The notes: generated by a model not told the origin, from the letters alone. A stretch of DNA of 64,000 nt from Desulfobacter sp. (GCA_028768525.1 CP054837.1:5018001-5082000), one strand, 5' to 3'; numbered from the stretch's first letter, positions 50,578-59,637 are shown. Made by a program: numbers and translations.

Positions 50578-51138
50578 ATGAAGAATAAAGATGATACTGC
50601 CCCTCTGTGTAAATGTGGGTGTGGTCAACATGTGAAACGATCTAAGGCCACCGGCAAATGGAATCGTTTTGTCCTGGGACATAACAATAAAAAAACTGCA
50701 TATGAAAAATCTGAGTCTAAAAACAGACCCCATAGATTTCATAAAAAAAATAAGTTTGGCAAAGGAAGACCAAAGGGAAGCAAAAATAAATGTACCATCG
50801 CAGCAGAAAATATTTTTGAAGAAGAAAGCGGAGCAATTGCCCGTCAAGCTGTAGACATGGCCCTGAATGGCCATCCCCAGATGATTAAGCTTATCATGGA
50901 GAGAACTGTCAGCATCAAAAAAAGTTCTGCAATTAAACTTGATGGAATGCCAAAAATTGATTCAGTTGAATCAGCAGGAAAGGCAGCAGAATTTATTTTG
51001 CAATCAATTGCCACAGGGAGAGTGTCACCACTTGAGGGAGAAATCTTAAGCCGTGTTTTGGACAAAAGACTACATTCTCTTCAGATAACAGAAATAGAGC
51101 AAGAGTTGAAAATGATAAAGGAAAAAATAATTGAGTGA
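50578..51138 (+). CDS. DUF5681-like protein with AT-hook-like motif
   Basis: A 186-residue basic protein. The N-terminus has a short Cys-rich zinc motif (LCKCGCGQHV) and FVLGHNNK. The middle GRPKGSKNK is an AT-hook-like segment, as in DUF5681 proteins of phages and mobile elements. The C-terminal half is helical (AVDMALNGHPQMIKLIMER). A DNA-binding role, perhaps terminase-small-subunit-like, is possible but unproven. GGAG precedes the ATG. Confidence 0.65.
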   Translation: MKNKDDTAPLCKCGCGQHVKRSKATGKWNRFVLGHNNKKTAYEKSESKNRPHRFHKKNKFGKGRPKGSKNKCTIAAENIFEEESGAIARQAVDMALNGHPQMIKLIMERTVSIKKSSAIKLDGMPKIDSVESAGKAAEFILQSIATGRVSPLEGEILSRVLDKRLHSLQITEIEQELKMIKEKIIE

Positions 51139-51380
51139 GCAGCAGAGCACCATTTACTTTTTTGAGTCCCCTTTTCCTCAGGTGACGGGGGCTTGTCCTA
51201 TCGTCATGCTGATTATACATTGTTTTTTGAAATTTCAACGTTATTGATATGTACATATTAAAGCCGTCAACTAAATTCAAAAAAGTAGTTTATATATGCC
51301 AATTTTAGACATAGATATTCTGTTTTTTTCAACGCTGTACTTTACTGATTTTGTTAATTTTATAGTAGGGAGGTACGATT

Positions 51381-51578
51381 ATGACCGCAGGGATTGGAGC
51401 CTTACAATCAGCACTTGGCCGGGTAAAAAAAAAATTACCATGTAAAAATCCTAAAATTTCTGTAGTTTCTGCGAATAAAGATGGATCTGTAGATTTCCCT
51501 GATAATTGTAGTACAGGAATACTACTTGTTCCTGCTAAAATGACAGAACTTGAATGGGAAAATGCTTCTGAGAATTGA
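51381..51578 (+). CDS. Small hypothetical protein, 65 residues
   Basis: A short protein with a basic N-terminal half (RVKKKLPCKNPK) and acidic C-terminal end. GGGAGG sits eight bases before the ATG, supporting translation. No family is recognised. The gene stands alone on the plus strand inside the integrative element; 51139-51380 upstream and 51579-51823 downstream show no gene. Confidence 0.5.
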   Translation: MTAGIGALQSALGRVKKKLPCKNPKISVVSANKDGSVDFPDNCSTGILLVPAKMTELEWENASEN

Positions 51579-51823
51579 AAACTGGCCTTAAATTAGATCT
51601 ATAATATCAGAGTTATTAGCTTTTCCCTACCTTGAAAAATAATAGTATAAATGTGCGGCTTAATAAAAAACATTCGCATCTGAAGCATATAAGATCTGTA
51701 AAAATCTTTGATGGATTTAACAGAAAGTGTCAGAATAATTTTACTTTTCCAAAATATTTTCTATCACCGAAAAGTTCGAAATGACACAATAATACAACTG
51801 TCTTGGTTTGTTTCTAATAATTT

Positions 51824-52369
51824 TTATAATTTACTCTCCCCAGTATTGCTACGGGCTTGATATGTTAAATTTACTCCAGAAAATTTCTTTCTACATATAA
51901 TCATATCAAGGCGGTTTAATACAATCAATGTATCCTGAGTCACCCATTCCCTTTTTTCATTTAAATCATCTAAATTTTTCGAAGTGTCTCGATGTTTGCT
52001 TAAAGATGGGGCACCATATTTTTTTTTAAGAGCATTTTCAAGGAAGAGAAAACATTTATATTGATCTGGCTCTGTTTTGTCTAATCGTAAAAGAACTTTG
52101 GAAAGTCTTTTTTGAGAATCGAAATTCATATAAACATCAAAAGAATATTTTTCTATTGTAAAACCGGAAAATTTATATTCTTCCAACTTTAGTTGTGTCG
52201 GTTCGCTTAAATCTTCTTTTAACGCAACTCTGACTTCATCAATGGTCATGCCCCATTTAACTTTATACCAGCCCCCCTCTGCTCTACTATCACTCGCTAT
52301 AATAATATTTATGCAACAAATAAATGCAAAAATGAAAACATTAAACCAAATTTTGTTCTTCTCCATCAT
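51824..52369 (-). CDS. Secreted hypothetical protein, 181 residues
   Basis: A signal peptide (FNVFIFAFICCINIIIASDSRA) precedes a mature domain that opens with WYKVKWGMTIDEVRVAL, a pattern seen in many small periplasmic proteins of the SmpA/OmlA-like type in which a short helix follows the WGMT turn. The rest alternates strands and helices (SFDVYMNFDSQKRLSKVLL). Function unknown. It is in the AT-rich cargo of the integrative element. Confidence 0.6.
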   Translation of the reverse strand: MMEKNKIWFNVFIFAFICCINIIIASDSRAEGGWYKVKWGMTIDEVRVALKEDLSEPTQLKLEEYKFSGFTIEKYSFDVYMNFDSQKRLSKVLLRLDKTEPDQYKCFLFLENALKKKYGAPSLSKHRDTSKNLDDLNEKREWVTQDTLIVLNRLDMIICRKKFSGVNLTYQARSNTGESKL

Positions 52370-52438
52370 TAGATTATTTCCTTATTCTTAATTACGAGAT
52401 TCTCATTTTCGTAGTGGGGATTCTCTGTCTCCCCGATT

Positions 52439-52666
52439 CTAAATAATCCCTAAAGTTAGTTTGTATGGAAGTGGTAATTGTCGTTTAAATTGAAACTGAC
52501 ATTCATCATTTATAGAAATTAAAGCTTTTAGTAATGTGTCGCCATTAGTTTGATAATTCCTAAAAATTTCTAATATTGTAGAATACAGTGAGATGCAAAT
52601 ATCACGATTCATCGCAAAATAGTTCATTCTTTGCCAGACGCAATCAAAACAGCCAAATAATATCAT
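52439..52666 (-). CDS. Doubtful small ORF, 75 residues
   Basis: An open frame starting MILFGCFDCVW with no ribosome site upstream (the CCTCC there is on the wrong strand). Residue use is not clearly coding. It is the only frame of note in 52370-52696, which otherwise holds a short hairpin (GGGGA...TCCCC near 52415-52435). Confidence 0.2.
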   Translation of the reverse strand: MILFGCFDCVWQRMNYFAMNRDICISLYSTILEIFRNYQTNGDTLLKALISINDECQFQFKRQLPLPYKLTLGII

Positions 52667-52696
52667 TTTCTGTAGGAGGATTTAATTTCATGACCT

Positions 52697-53152
52697 TTAT
52701 TTTAATATTTTATTTCCTATCTGAGCCTCAATTATTCCTTTTGATCTACAACTCAGCGTAATGTCTTGATCTACAGCTCCAGGCTTGTATTCACCTTGAA
52801 TGTTTGACAGAATTGTGATCGTTTTATCATCCACTATCACGTTAAAAGCTACCTCTGTTTTTGTCCTTTTATCTTTAAGATAATCGATACCCATTGTAGT
52901 GCCGCAGTTTGCTTGATTTGGTGTGAGTCTCCAATTTTTTAAGGAAGTTGATATAAATCCAGAATTATCATCAATAGACTGAATTTGAAAACCTTCAAGA
53001 AGTAAAACACGTTTAGCTTTTTCTACAATCAATGTTTTACTTGAATTATGAGGAGCTGTGAAATTTTGATTTTGGATTTTAGGGGTTTCGTATGTCATTG
53101 CGCATCCAGTTATAAAAAAACAAGCGAGCATCAGTGTGACTTTAGGGTTCAT
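52697..53152 (-). CDS. Putative lipoprotein, 151 residues
   Basis: A short signal (KVTLMLACFFITGC) ends in the lipobox ITGC. The mature part has two halves of alternating strands and helices (KAKRVLLLEGFQIQSIDDNSG, KTEVAFNVIVDDKTITI). No family is recognised. AAAGGA precedes the ATG. Confidence 0.6.
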   Translation of the reverse strand: MNPKVTLMLACFFITGCAMTYETPKIQNQNFTAPHNSSKTLIVEKAKRVLLLEGFQIQSIDDNSGFISTSLKNWRLTPNQANCGTTMGIDYLKDKRTKTEVAFNVIVDDKTITILSNIQGEYKPGAVDQDITLSCRSKGIIEAQIGNKILK

Positions 53153-53246
53153 GATTTTTCCTTTAAATTTAATAGGTTAAACATATTAGCCTTAATCTTT
53201 TTATGTTTTTGTGAATATGGCGGTTTGCTTAACAACATTTTAATGC

Positions 53247-53822
53247 TCAGTCTGTTCTCCCTGTTGCTTCTAAACACTCTTTACAGCGTTTTATAGGCAA
53301 GGATTTAATTTCAGGGTAGTGCATTAAATTGATTTTCATAAATTCATTATAATAATCGAAAACGATATTAAAATTTTTTTCTTTAATCATTCCTCCAGTG
53401 TCCATGGAATGGATAATTTTACTGTTATTTAAGTCGCTTAATTCTTTTAGTTTTGGTGAAATGTATTCTCGCAATGAATTAGGGGAAAGTGAAGATTGAA
53501 GACAATTTTTGCAGCCGTTGAACAATTCAACAGCGGATCTATTATCGATATTGCTTTCAATTATGTTTTTTGACCATGTATTAAAATATGCCTTATCAGC
53601 ACTTCTTACATTTAATCCTATGTTTTGTATTAACTGCCTCTTTCCTATCAGATCCATCGTTTGTGGTTTATCTTTGTCCTGCTTATATCTTTCTATGCTT
53701 ACACTTGCCTGGTGCATGGGCATTAATATAGCTTTAATAGGCAAAATTGGTTTTCCGCTTTTCGATAGGAACGCCCCTGCTTTCGTGAGCCATTGATTTG
53801 GTGCAATGAATTCGTACTTCAT
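53247..53822 (-). CDS. Hypothetical protein, 191 residues
   Basis: I chose the ATG at 53822 (MKYEFIAPN), which follows AAAGG at seven bases; an upstream ATG at 53855 lacks a site. The protein is hydrophilic with a pair of cysteines in NGCKNCLQ and another in KRCKECLE near the end, so it may bind metal. No domain recognised. Confidence 0.5.
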   Translation of the reverse strand: MKYEFIAPNQWLTKAGAFLSKSGKPILPIKAILMPMHQASVSIERYKQDKDKPQTMDLIGKRQLIQNIGLNVRSADKAYFNTWSKNIIESNIDNRSAVELFNGCKNCLQSSLSPNSLREYISPKLKELSDLNNSKIIHSMDTGGMIKEKNFNIVFDYYNEFMKINLMHYPEIKSLPIKRCKECLEATGRTD

Positions 53823-53969
53823 AACAGAACCTTTCCACTTGAAAATGAGCAGCATTCGACAATTAATCCAATTAGATGATGAATTATATCAACTGCTTAA
53901 TTTAAAAGTCAATCCTGAATATGGTTTCCTATTCATAAAAACTGTGAATTCGCACAATTTGCTACCAGT

Positions 53970-54523
53970 TTAATCTTGATCTAGATGATTCAGCCTCAAT
54001 ACTGTTGATCTTATAAAATCTTTCATCATTACCTGGATATCATGATTTTTCTGTGGCGTTAATTTCTCTGTGCGACTTAAATCGGGCACACTCCGGCCCA
54101 TACTATTCAACCGTTCTATCACCTTTAACCTTTTGAGGATGCCTGTACGAACTTCTTTTTGTATATTGCTCTTCCATCATCTGTATACAGCGATCATTGA
54201 TGTCATCTATAGAAATATCAGTTTTACCGTTAACAACATCAGCAATAATTTCGTGGAGATTCTCATTGCCATTGAATTCAAGATCTTGAGCGTGCTCTTT
54301 ACTTTAATGGCTTGTTTCAAATCCTTTGGAAAGGTGGCGCAGACAAAGCCCGTTTACTGTCGACATAACCAGGATCATAATTTTTTTGAAGTACCCTAAA
54401 AACATCTTTTTTAATGTTCTATTGCATTACAAGACTTGTTTTAAAATCAAGTTTAATCTCCCAATTGTCTGAACTATCTTCTGGTGGCAGTTGAGTCATT
54501 GGAAAAAACAGATAGCGGCTCAC
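53970..54523 (-). pseudogene. Frameshifted gene remnant
   Basis: Coding-like segments occur in succession on the minus strand in different frames: a start with YLFFPMTQLPPEDS, a stop, then NIKKDVFRVLQKNYD, a shift to TFPKDLKQAIKVK, another shift to EHAQDLEFNGNENLHEII, and a final shift to RLNSMGRSVPDLS ending in TAA. At least one stop and three frame changes mean it is decayed. PKDLKQAI is loosely like the start of some integrases, but I cannot name the family. The plus-strand ORF over this region is taken as spurious. Confidence 0.4.
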
Positions 54524-54652
54524 CTTAATTTTATAGCAACGTGAAAAATTCTTTGGGATAAAAAAACAGCGATGTAACAACGGTTAAACAATTTTTATTT
54601 TATACATTTTCTTCTATAATCTCAAAAACTTCACTTTTGAGTTAAGACAATT

Positions 54653-55540
54653 TTACAGAAAATAATGGTTATTTTTATACAATAGAATTTTCTTTTCTAC
54701 TTCCTTGAGTCGATATCGCCTTCCATGTTTATTTCTTTTGATATCCTCTTTTATTTCCTTCAACCATTTTTGCAATTTTGGGTAAGAATTTATTTCATTG
54801 GCAATGGCTATGGGTTTCTTGACCCCTGAATAATATTCTGAAGCAATATTCAAAACCTTTTTTCTGTCTATTGCTGGAATCTTGAAATATCTTTTGAACA
54901 GAATCCGATAATGTTCTTTGGCTGATTTTAGATCGTGGATATCGTTAATTTTGAGGACTCGTTTAACATTGGCTGTACCAGATATGGTGAATTCTACTCT
55001 GAAGCAGGGTTTATAGATTTTATCTCGCTGTAATATTTTGCTGTCCGATACATAGGATTTGTTAAAATTATTGGATGTCTTCCCTTTTTCCTTTGCCAGA
55101 TAGGTTGTATGGGAATCAGAAATTTCTATTTTGTATGTAAAACCTTTGTCCCTGCTCCATTTCCTGTATATTTTCCCGTCAAATCTTCTTTGTAGTTCCC
55201 GGGCATATAGTAATGATAGTATGATTGGAAAATATTCACAGGAGATTTCTATTTTTGTGAGATAGCCTTCCAGTCCATTTTCTTTAAGGGTTTCCTTTAG
55301 AATCCTTATGAATTTTTCATTGCAGACAGTGGCAACAATTTTGGATTTATAACCGGCCAATCTTCCTTTGTGGCTTGCCGGATGAATCATTTTTCCATAT
55401 CTTGAAGGCTGACCGTTTTCCATCAACTTATCCAAAGGCAGGATTTCAATTAATTCTTCCTCCGAAATCTTGAAATTAACTGTTACTACGTCAAAATAGT
55501 ACAGCTTACTTTTTATGATTTTTCCTTTGATTCGTTCCAC
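54653..55540 (-). CDS. Hypothetical protein, possible replication initiator, 295 residues
   Basis: A basic protein (rich in Lys, Tyr and Ile) with no signal or membrane part. The arrangement, an N-terminal beta-rich half and a middle segment with RVEFTISGTANVKRVLKINDIHDL followed by a helical C-terminus, resembles rolling-circle-type replication proteins of small elements, but no catalytic motif is certain. It lies next to a 14-bp inverted repeat and an AlpA-like gene. Treat the replication role as a guess. Confidence 0.5.
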   Translation of the reverse strand: MERIKGKIIKSKLYYFDVVTVNFKISEEELIEILPLDKLMENGQPSRYGKMIHPASHKGRLAGYKSKIVATVCNEKFIRILKETLKENGLEGYLTKIEISCEYFPIILSLLYARELQRRFDGKIYRKWSRDKGFTYKIEISDSHTTYLAKEKGKTSNNFNKSYVSDSKILQRDKIYKPCFRVEFTISGTANVKRVLKINDIHDLKSAKEHYRILFKRYFKIPAIDRKKVLNIASEYYSGVKKPIAIANEINSYPKLQKWLKEIKEDIKRNKHGRRYRLKEVEKKILLYKNNHYFL

Positions 55541-55707
55541 TTTCTACTCCATCTGTGGTTGTGGTCATGGCAGTGGGTTTTTTTGCTATTTCGCTGATTC
55601 TAAAAAAGTCATCATATAGATAGTTTCTGCGTGCATGATGCAAAAAGACATATCATCGTATCTTGTCATCAGCGGAATTTGATTTCCACGCACATATCGT
55701 TGAGTTT

Positions 55708-55769
55708 TTGATACACAGAAAGCAATCTGATCCATCTGAATAATTAGAAAACTGTTTTCTGTGTATCAA
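55708..55769. repeat. Perfect 14-bp inverted repeat, candidate operator or origin
   Basis: TTGATACACAGAAA (55708-55721) and TTTCTGTGTATCAA (55756-55769) are exact inverted copies 34 bp apart. They lie just downstream of the AlpA-like gene and upstream of the possible replication gene. Confidence 0.5.
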
Positions 55770-55775
55770 TCCCGT

Positions 55776-55985
55776 CTATCCGGCGGTTTTCACAAGATTG
55801 TCTTTCATGAATTTTTTTAGCTCAGGGACCGGATATGAAATCTTCTTTCCCCCCAGCTTGCTATAGGCTGGACCTGTACCCTGTCCCCTCATTTTTCGTA
55901 GAAGAGCCTCTGAGCATCCCAGAAATTTAGCAGCATCATTCGTATTCAACCCGAATGGAGACAATGATTTTTTAACTTTTTTCAT
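55776..55985 (-). CDS. AlpA/excisionase-type HTH protein
   Basis: A 69-residue protein: LNTNDAAKFLGCSEALLRKMRGQGTGPAYSKLGGKKISYPV is the helix-turn-helix plus wing of the MerR-like/AlpA excisionase family (HTH_17). Such proteins switch integrase activity or excision in small elements. AGGAGG... (GGGAGG) precedes the start. It is divergent from none and follows the zinc-finger gene by 15 bp on the same strand. Confidence 0.75.
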   Translation of the reverse strand: MKKVKKSLSPFGLNTNDAAKFLGCSEALLRKMRGQGTGPAYSKLGGKKISYPVPELKKFMKDNLVKTAG

Positions 55986-56000
55986 AATAAACCTCCCAAT

Positions 56001-56345
56001 TCAAATGATATTATGAAATTTTTCTAAGATTGATTTCAGGGTTAATGGTGCAACATATTCTGCGCTTTTTTCCCAGCTTAAATTGAACTTGTTACCAAGT
56101 CTGGCTTGTTGATTATTTCTCTTTGCTTTTTCTTTTCTTTGTTCAAGGATTAGTCCATACATCTCTTTTTGTAGACACCCGCATGATCTTGTTTTTCCAC
56201 TTGACAGGCTTTTTCCAAATATGACTTTTTCATTCCCACAATCACACTTGCAAAGCCATTTGTACGACCCTCCATTTTTCCCAACCGTTTTCATAACTTT
56301 AAGTTTACCAAATCTCCTTCCTGTAAGATCTTGAAAAGCTCCCAT
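56001..56345 (-). CDS. Small zinc-binding protein of phage/element type
   Basis: A 114-residue protein opening with FQDLTGRRFGKLKVMKTVG, followed by WLCKCDCGNEKVIFGKSL and SGKTRSCGCLQKE. This cysteine pattern, with the DLTGRRFGKL start, is common in phage and mobile-element proteins linked to HNH homing modules, here without the nuclease domain. GGAGGA precedes the ATG. Confidence 0.7.
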   Translation of the reverse strand: MGAFQDLTGRRFGKLKVMKTVGKNGGSYKWLCKCDCGNEKVIFGKSLSSGKTRSCGCLQKEMYGLILEQRKEKAKRNNQQARLGNKFNLSWEKSAEYVAPLTLKSILEKFHNII

Positions 56346-56505
56346 TGAGAATCCTCCATTAAAAATTTAAGGTATCGATGACCAACAAAACTTTTTGTTC
56401 GTCTAAAAGCGAACGAAATTTTTCCGGCTAAAAAGTAAGAAATCTGTTCATGCTGAATAAGATATGCATAAACAGATTTTGAAGTAGTGATAGTTGAAAG
56501 AAAAC

Positions 56506-57075
56506 TTATTTTCTCAGTAATTTCGACCAGTTGTCTAATATTTTTCTGAAGTTACCATGCTTCTTCATCTGCTTTTGGAAGGCGAAAAATTCTCTTCTAA
56601 GCGAATCTTCTTTTATACCCATTTTCTTTGAGCACTTATCAAACGCCTTGGTTTTTGTGATATTTCTTGATCTGGCACTATTAATATAATCATATATCCT
56701 GAACATCTTCTTCAGTCGGGAAGAATCCTCTTCCGGCATATCCCCAGTAAATTTATTGGCCCAACTTATTACAAGTTTTATTACTTCCTGATCGTGATCT
56801 CCTTCTATAAGCTTTTTGATTGCCCACATTCTGGTTGATTTTTTCGGGCTGTGGTTTTCAAAATAATTTTCAAATTTATTCTGTAGCCAGTCCTTAAATT
56901 CGTATTCAACATCCCTTGGAACCGAAATATTGTTTTTCTGACAGTAAAGCCATAATTGAACAGATTTTATTTTATACGTAGGTTTTTTTATCCTTAGGCT
57001 GATTTCGCACCGTTTAACAAACCTCCAATAAAAAAATATTTCCTTTTCTCGATACTTTTCCCTGAAATTACCCAT
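56506..57075 (-). CDS. Hypothetical protein coupled to the integrase, 189 residues
   Basis: I chose the ATG at 57075 (MGNFREKYREKE), which overlaps the integrase stop by a few bases and follows GAGGAAA. The protein is basic and helical throughout (KKLIEGDHDQEVIKLVISWANKF, RNITKTKAFDKCSKKMG). No domain recognised. Position directly behind int suggests a directionality or regulatory factor, but this is only context. Confidence 0.55.
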   Translation of the reverse strand: MGNFREKYREKEIFFYWRFVKRCEISLRIKKPTYKIKSVQLWLYCQKNNISVPRDVEYEFKDWLQNKFENYFENHSPKKSTRMWAIKKLIEGDHDQEVIKLVISWANKFTGDMPEEDSSRLKKMFRIYDYINSARSRNITKTKAFDKCSKKMGIKEDSLRREFFAFQKQMKKHGNFRKILDNWSKLLRK

Positions 57076-58318
57076 TGCTTTCCTCATCAACTGAAATGAC
57101 ATTGCTTGTCAGGTATTTTTCCCATTTTTTCAGGGCTATATACATTTCCGGGAGATAATCGTGAAGGTCATATACCGCAGGCATCCCTTTCAATCTGTGA
57201 TTCAGTATCTTCTCACTCACGATAAAATCAACCCGTAATTTGGGGAGGTAGGTCCTCACCGTACGCCGTAGGTCATGACTCCCAAGGACATCAATATCCT
57301 GCTTTTTACTGAACTTTTGCAAAAATCGTGTCGTGGTGCTCGGATTGACAGGCTGCTCCCCTGATCTTCCGGGAAATACATATTCAGTCCGAGCCTGATC
57401 CTGAATATGTTTGATAATGCTACGAACAAGTGGCGGTAAGGGGATTTTATGGGTATTTTTAGTTTTTACATTGCCTTTAGGGATAGTCCAAACCGGAATT
57501 TCTTTCCAATCATCGATATCCGGGTCACTTGAAAGATTTACATTTTCAGACTTGATCTGATCAAACTCCATTAACCTTGTTTCATTGATCCTCTGTCCGG
57601 TTAATAGAAGAATCTTCAATAGATTGTGACAGGGACTATCAGTCAGATTCTCCCACAGAAGTTTCATTTCTGCATCATTTAAAGTCCTTTCCCGTGGTTC
57701 AGGTGCAGCGGGCTTATCAACACTTGTCATGGGGTTTTTGTGGCTCTCAATTTGCTTTTTCTTTACACAGAAGTTGAAAAAATTAGATAAAACCAGATAA
57801 ACAGTATGAGCTTTGGCTGGGAATCCATCATTAATCTTTTTTGTGAGAACAGATTCAATATGATGGTCCTGAACCTCTCCTATCTGATAGTTTCCAATCT
57901 GGGGGATAATATCTAAATCTAATGTCCCCTGATATAATTTAATAGTATTTGGCCGTTTGTCCTGCTTGCTCTCCATGAATATTTTACTGAACTCCTTCAC
58001 GGTGTTGGTTTTCTCTTCATTTTTAGCAAGCTGAATATTGACGCCTTTATTAATTTGCATTGAAAGTTGATTCGCCTTTTCCCTTGCTTCTATTATGCTA
58101 ACAGCCGGGTATTTTCCTATTGTCCTGGTAAGGGGTTTTCCATGTTTTTTAGACCACCGCTGATAACTGAAACTTTTGGTGCCAGTTGGAGAAATGCAGC
58201 ACCTTAAACCAGGCGTTTTGAGGTCAAAGACAAAATAGCGTTTATCTTTGATGATATCTTTTTTCGTTAACTGATGGTCTGTGAAATTGAATTTGGTTTC
58301 AGTCTTGCCGGTCATCAT
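57068..58318 (-). CDS. int: Tyrosine recombinase/integrase, P4-like
   Basis: The ATG at 58318 follows GGAGA and gives 416 residues. The N-terminal domain is the DUF4102-like arm-binding region (PGLRCCISPTGTKSF, GKYPAVSIIEAREKA). Catalytic residues are visible: Arg in LLTGQRINE, His-x-x-Arg in SHDLRRT, and the late Tyr in PAVYDLHDYL. It should integrate and excise the element between the 16-bp repeats at 49593 and 58491. Its promoter region holds an inverted repeat. Confidence 0.88.
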   Translation of the reverse strand: MMTGKTETKFNFTDHQLTKKDIIKDKRYFVFDLKTPGLRCCISPTGTKSFSYQRWSKKHGKPLTRTIGKYPAVSIIEAREKANQLSMQINKGVNIQLAKNEEKTNTVKEFSKIFMESKQDKRPNTIKLYQGTLDLDIIPQIGNYQIGEVQDHHIESVLTKKINDGFPAKAHTVYLVLSNFFNFCVKKKQIESHKNPMTSVDKPAAPEPRERTLNDAEMKLLWENLTDSPCHNLLKILLLTGQRINETRLMEFDQIKSENVNLSSDPDIDDWKEIPVWTIPKGNVKTKNTHKIPLPPLVRSIIKHIQDQARTEYVFPGRSGEQPVNPSTTTRFLQKFSKKQDIDVLGSHDLRRTVRTYLPKLRVDFIVSEKILNHRLKGMPAVYDLHDYLPEMYIALKKWEKYLTSNVISVDEESNG

Positions 58319-58356
58319 ATACTCTCCAATGGGTTGAGATTGCCCTTGATAGATAT

Positions 58357-58385
58357 ATGCACTATGAAATACGTAGTGCATAGTG
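58357..58385. promoter_or_regulatory. Inverted repeat in the integrase promoter region
   Basis: ATGCACTA (58357-58364) and TAGTGCAT (58374-58381) are inverted copies 9 bp apart, 39 bp upstream of the int start. GTAG(T)GCATAGTG at 58373-58385 matches 12 of 13 positions of GTAG(C)GCATAGTG at 49740-49752 near the left end. Confidence 0.4.
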
Positions 58386-58490
58386 ATGTTTTATATCTGA
58401 ATATAGAATATATTATAGATGAATAAACGCTAAAAAGCAATTATAATAGCGCATTGAGAGATATTGAGAGATATAACAAGAATGAATTAC

Positions 58491-58506
58491 GTTAATTGGA
58501 GATTAT
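58491..58506 (+). repeat. Candidate attachment site, right
   Basis: GTTAATTGGAGATTAT, identical to 49593-49608. The rest of 58507-58772 contains no gene. Confidence 0.6.
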
Positions 58507-58772
58507 CTTGATTTTCCTTCTAATGGCAAGATTTTTTTCTAAAAAGCCAGATAATCCGGTATTAAATTGATTTTAACATTGAAAATAACCGGTTTATCCG
58601 GTTCATTTTTTTGGTTTGAAATCTGTTTGTATTCTTAAAGTGCTGTTTTTGCCCCCGAAAAAGCGATTATAGGCCTGTTTTAGGGGGTGTTTTTTGACCT
58701 ATGTCCTTAATTGACATCCTTCTTTCGTGGTCCGACCCCGGCCATGGGCCATGCCCGGATCAGTCCTTTCTC

Positions 58773-59522
58773 CTATTCATCAACATGTATATCGTTTTCA
58801 TGTGGATATATTTTTTTATGTTTTGTTAAATACCCTTGAAACGTGAAGCCAATATTTTGGTTGATTAAATCGTTCGGGGATATCACAAGTGGATTTATCC
58901 AATGATTAAAGTCCGCTCGGCCTATTTTATTAAATGATGCTAATGCTAGTTCAGAGCAAAAATACTTCGATTTTTCTGGGTTAAAAAATCCTGCTTTGTA
59001 TCTATGCCGAATAAAAGTTTTGATCAAAGGATAAAGCAACCTGTATGTTAATCGTTTTGGTTCCTTTAACCAGTAGTGACTTTTCCAGTAAATTTCTCTA
59101 CAAAGTGGAAGTAATGCGGCTCCAGATTTATTGTAAGGTTTACCGATTTGCCTTTTTAAAAATCCCACAATTTCAATTTGCTGGTCATATGAAACGTGCT
59201 TATCTCTCATTATAGTGATGAGGGTATAATTTTTTATAAAGTCTTCAATGAGATTGATTTTAACACCACTCCCTGTAGCATCTACAACCCTATATTTATC
59301 CACAACTATTCCAACATGACCATAGATCCCTTTTGTCATTTGCTGGATAACCCGATTATTAAATGATTTGTTTTCTATTTCTTCATCAGTGTAACAAATC
59401 AATAAGTCGCCGATCTCCACATCGTCTATTTCAACTTTTTGTGGTATCTTATCATTTCCAATTTTTATTCCTGGTATTAAGCATTCATTGCCAGTTTGAT
59501 CTATATCTGAAAGAAGAACCAT
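58773..59522 (-). CDS. YiiX/permuted-papain-fold hydrolase
   Basis: A 249-residue protein with the permuted NlpC/P60 (YiiX, DUF830-like) arrangement: EIGDLLICY, catalytic His in YGHVGIVVD, a GKPYNKSG segment, then catalytic Cys in YFCSELALASF. No signal peptide is visible. Members cleave peptide, acyl or isopeptide bonds on cell-wall or lipid substrates. It is the last of three minus-strand genes (TPR, GIY-YIG, YiiX). AT-rich. Confidence 0.75.
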   Translation of the reverse strand: MVLLSDIDQTGNECLIPGIKIGNDKIPQKVEIDDVEIGDLLICYTDEEIENKSFNNRVIQQMTKGIYGHVGIVVDKYRVVDATGSGVKINLIEDFIKNYTLITIMRDKHVSYDQQIEIVGFLKRQIGKPYNKSGAALLPLCREIYWKSHYWLKEPKRLTYRLLYPLIKTFIRHRYKAGFFNPEKSKYFCSELALASFNKIGRADFNHWINPLVISPNDLINQNIGFTFQGYLTKHKKIYPHENDIHVDE

Positions 59523-59637
59523 AAAATTCTAATATTACGTCCAAATTGTAATGTTGACTTACTTCAAGAACGACCATGCTTACCGGTTGGGGCGTAGCGT
59601 AGCAAAACATCCATGTGAATTGGCGTTGTTATGTGGC

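Larger units (their letters stand above)
49593..58506. mobile_element. Integrative element bounded by a 16-bp direct repeat, about 8.9 kb
   Basis: GTTAATTGGAGATTAT occurs at 49593-49608 and again at 58491-58506. The right copy lies 173 bp upstream of a tyrosine integrase start. Between them are an AlpA-like HTH, a possible replication protein, a DUF5681-like protein and unknown AT-rich genes, typical of a small integrative or satellite-like element. No conjugation or capsid genes are seen. The target is intergenic, not a tRNA gene. The boundaries rest on this repeat alone. Confidence 0.6.

Noticed and set aside
54070..54399. A 109-codon plus-strand ORF
   Set aside because: It is opposite coding-like minus-strand segments of a decayed gene and has no ribosome site.
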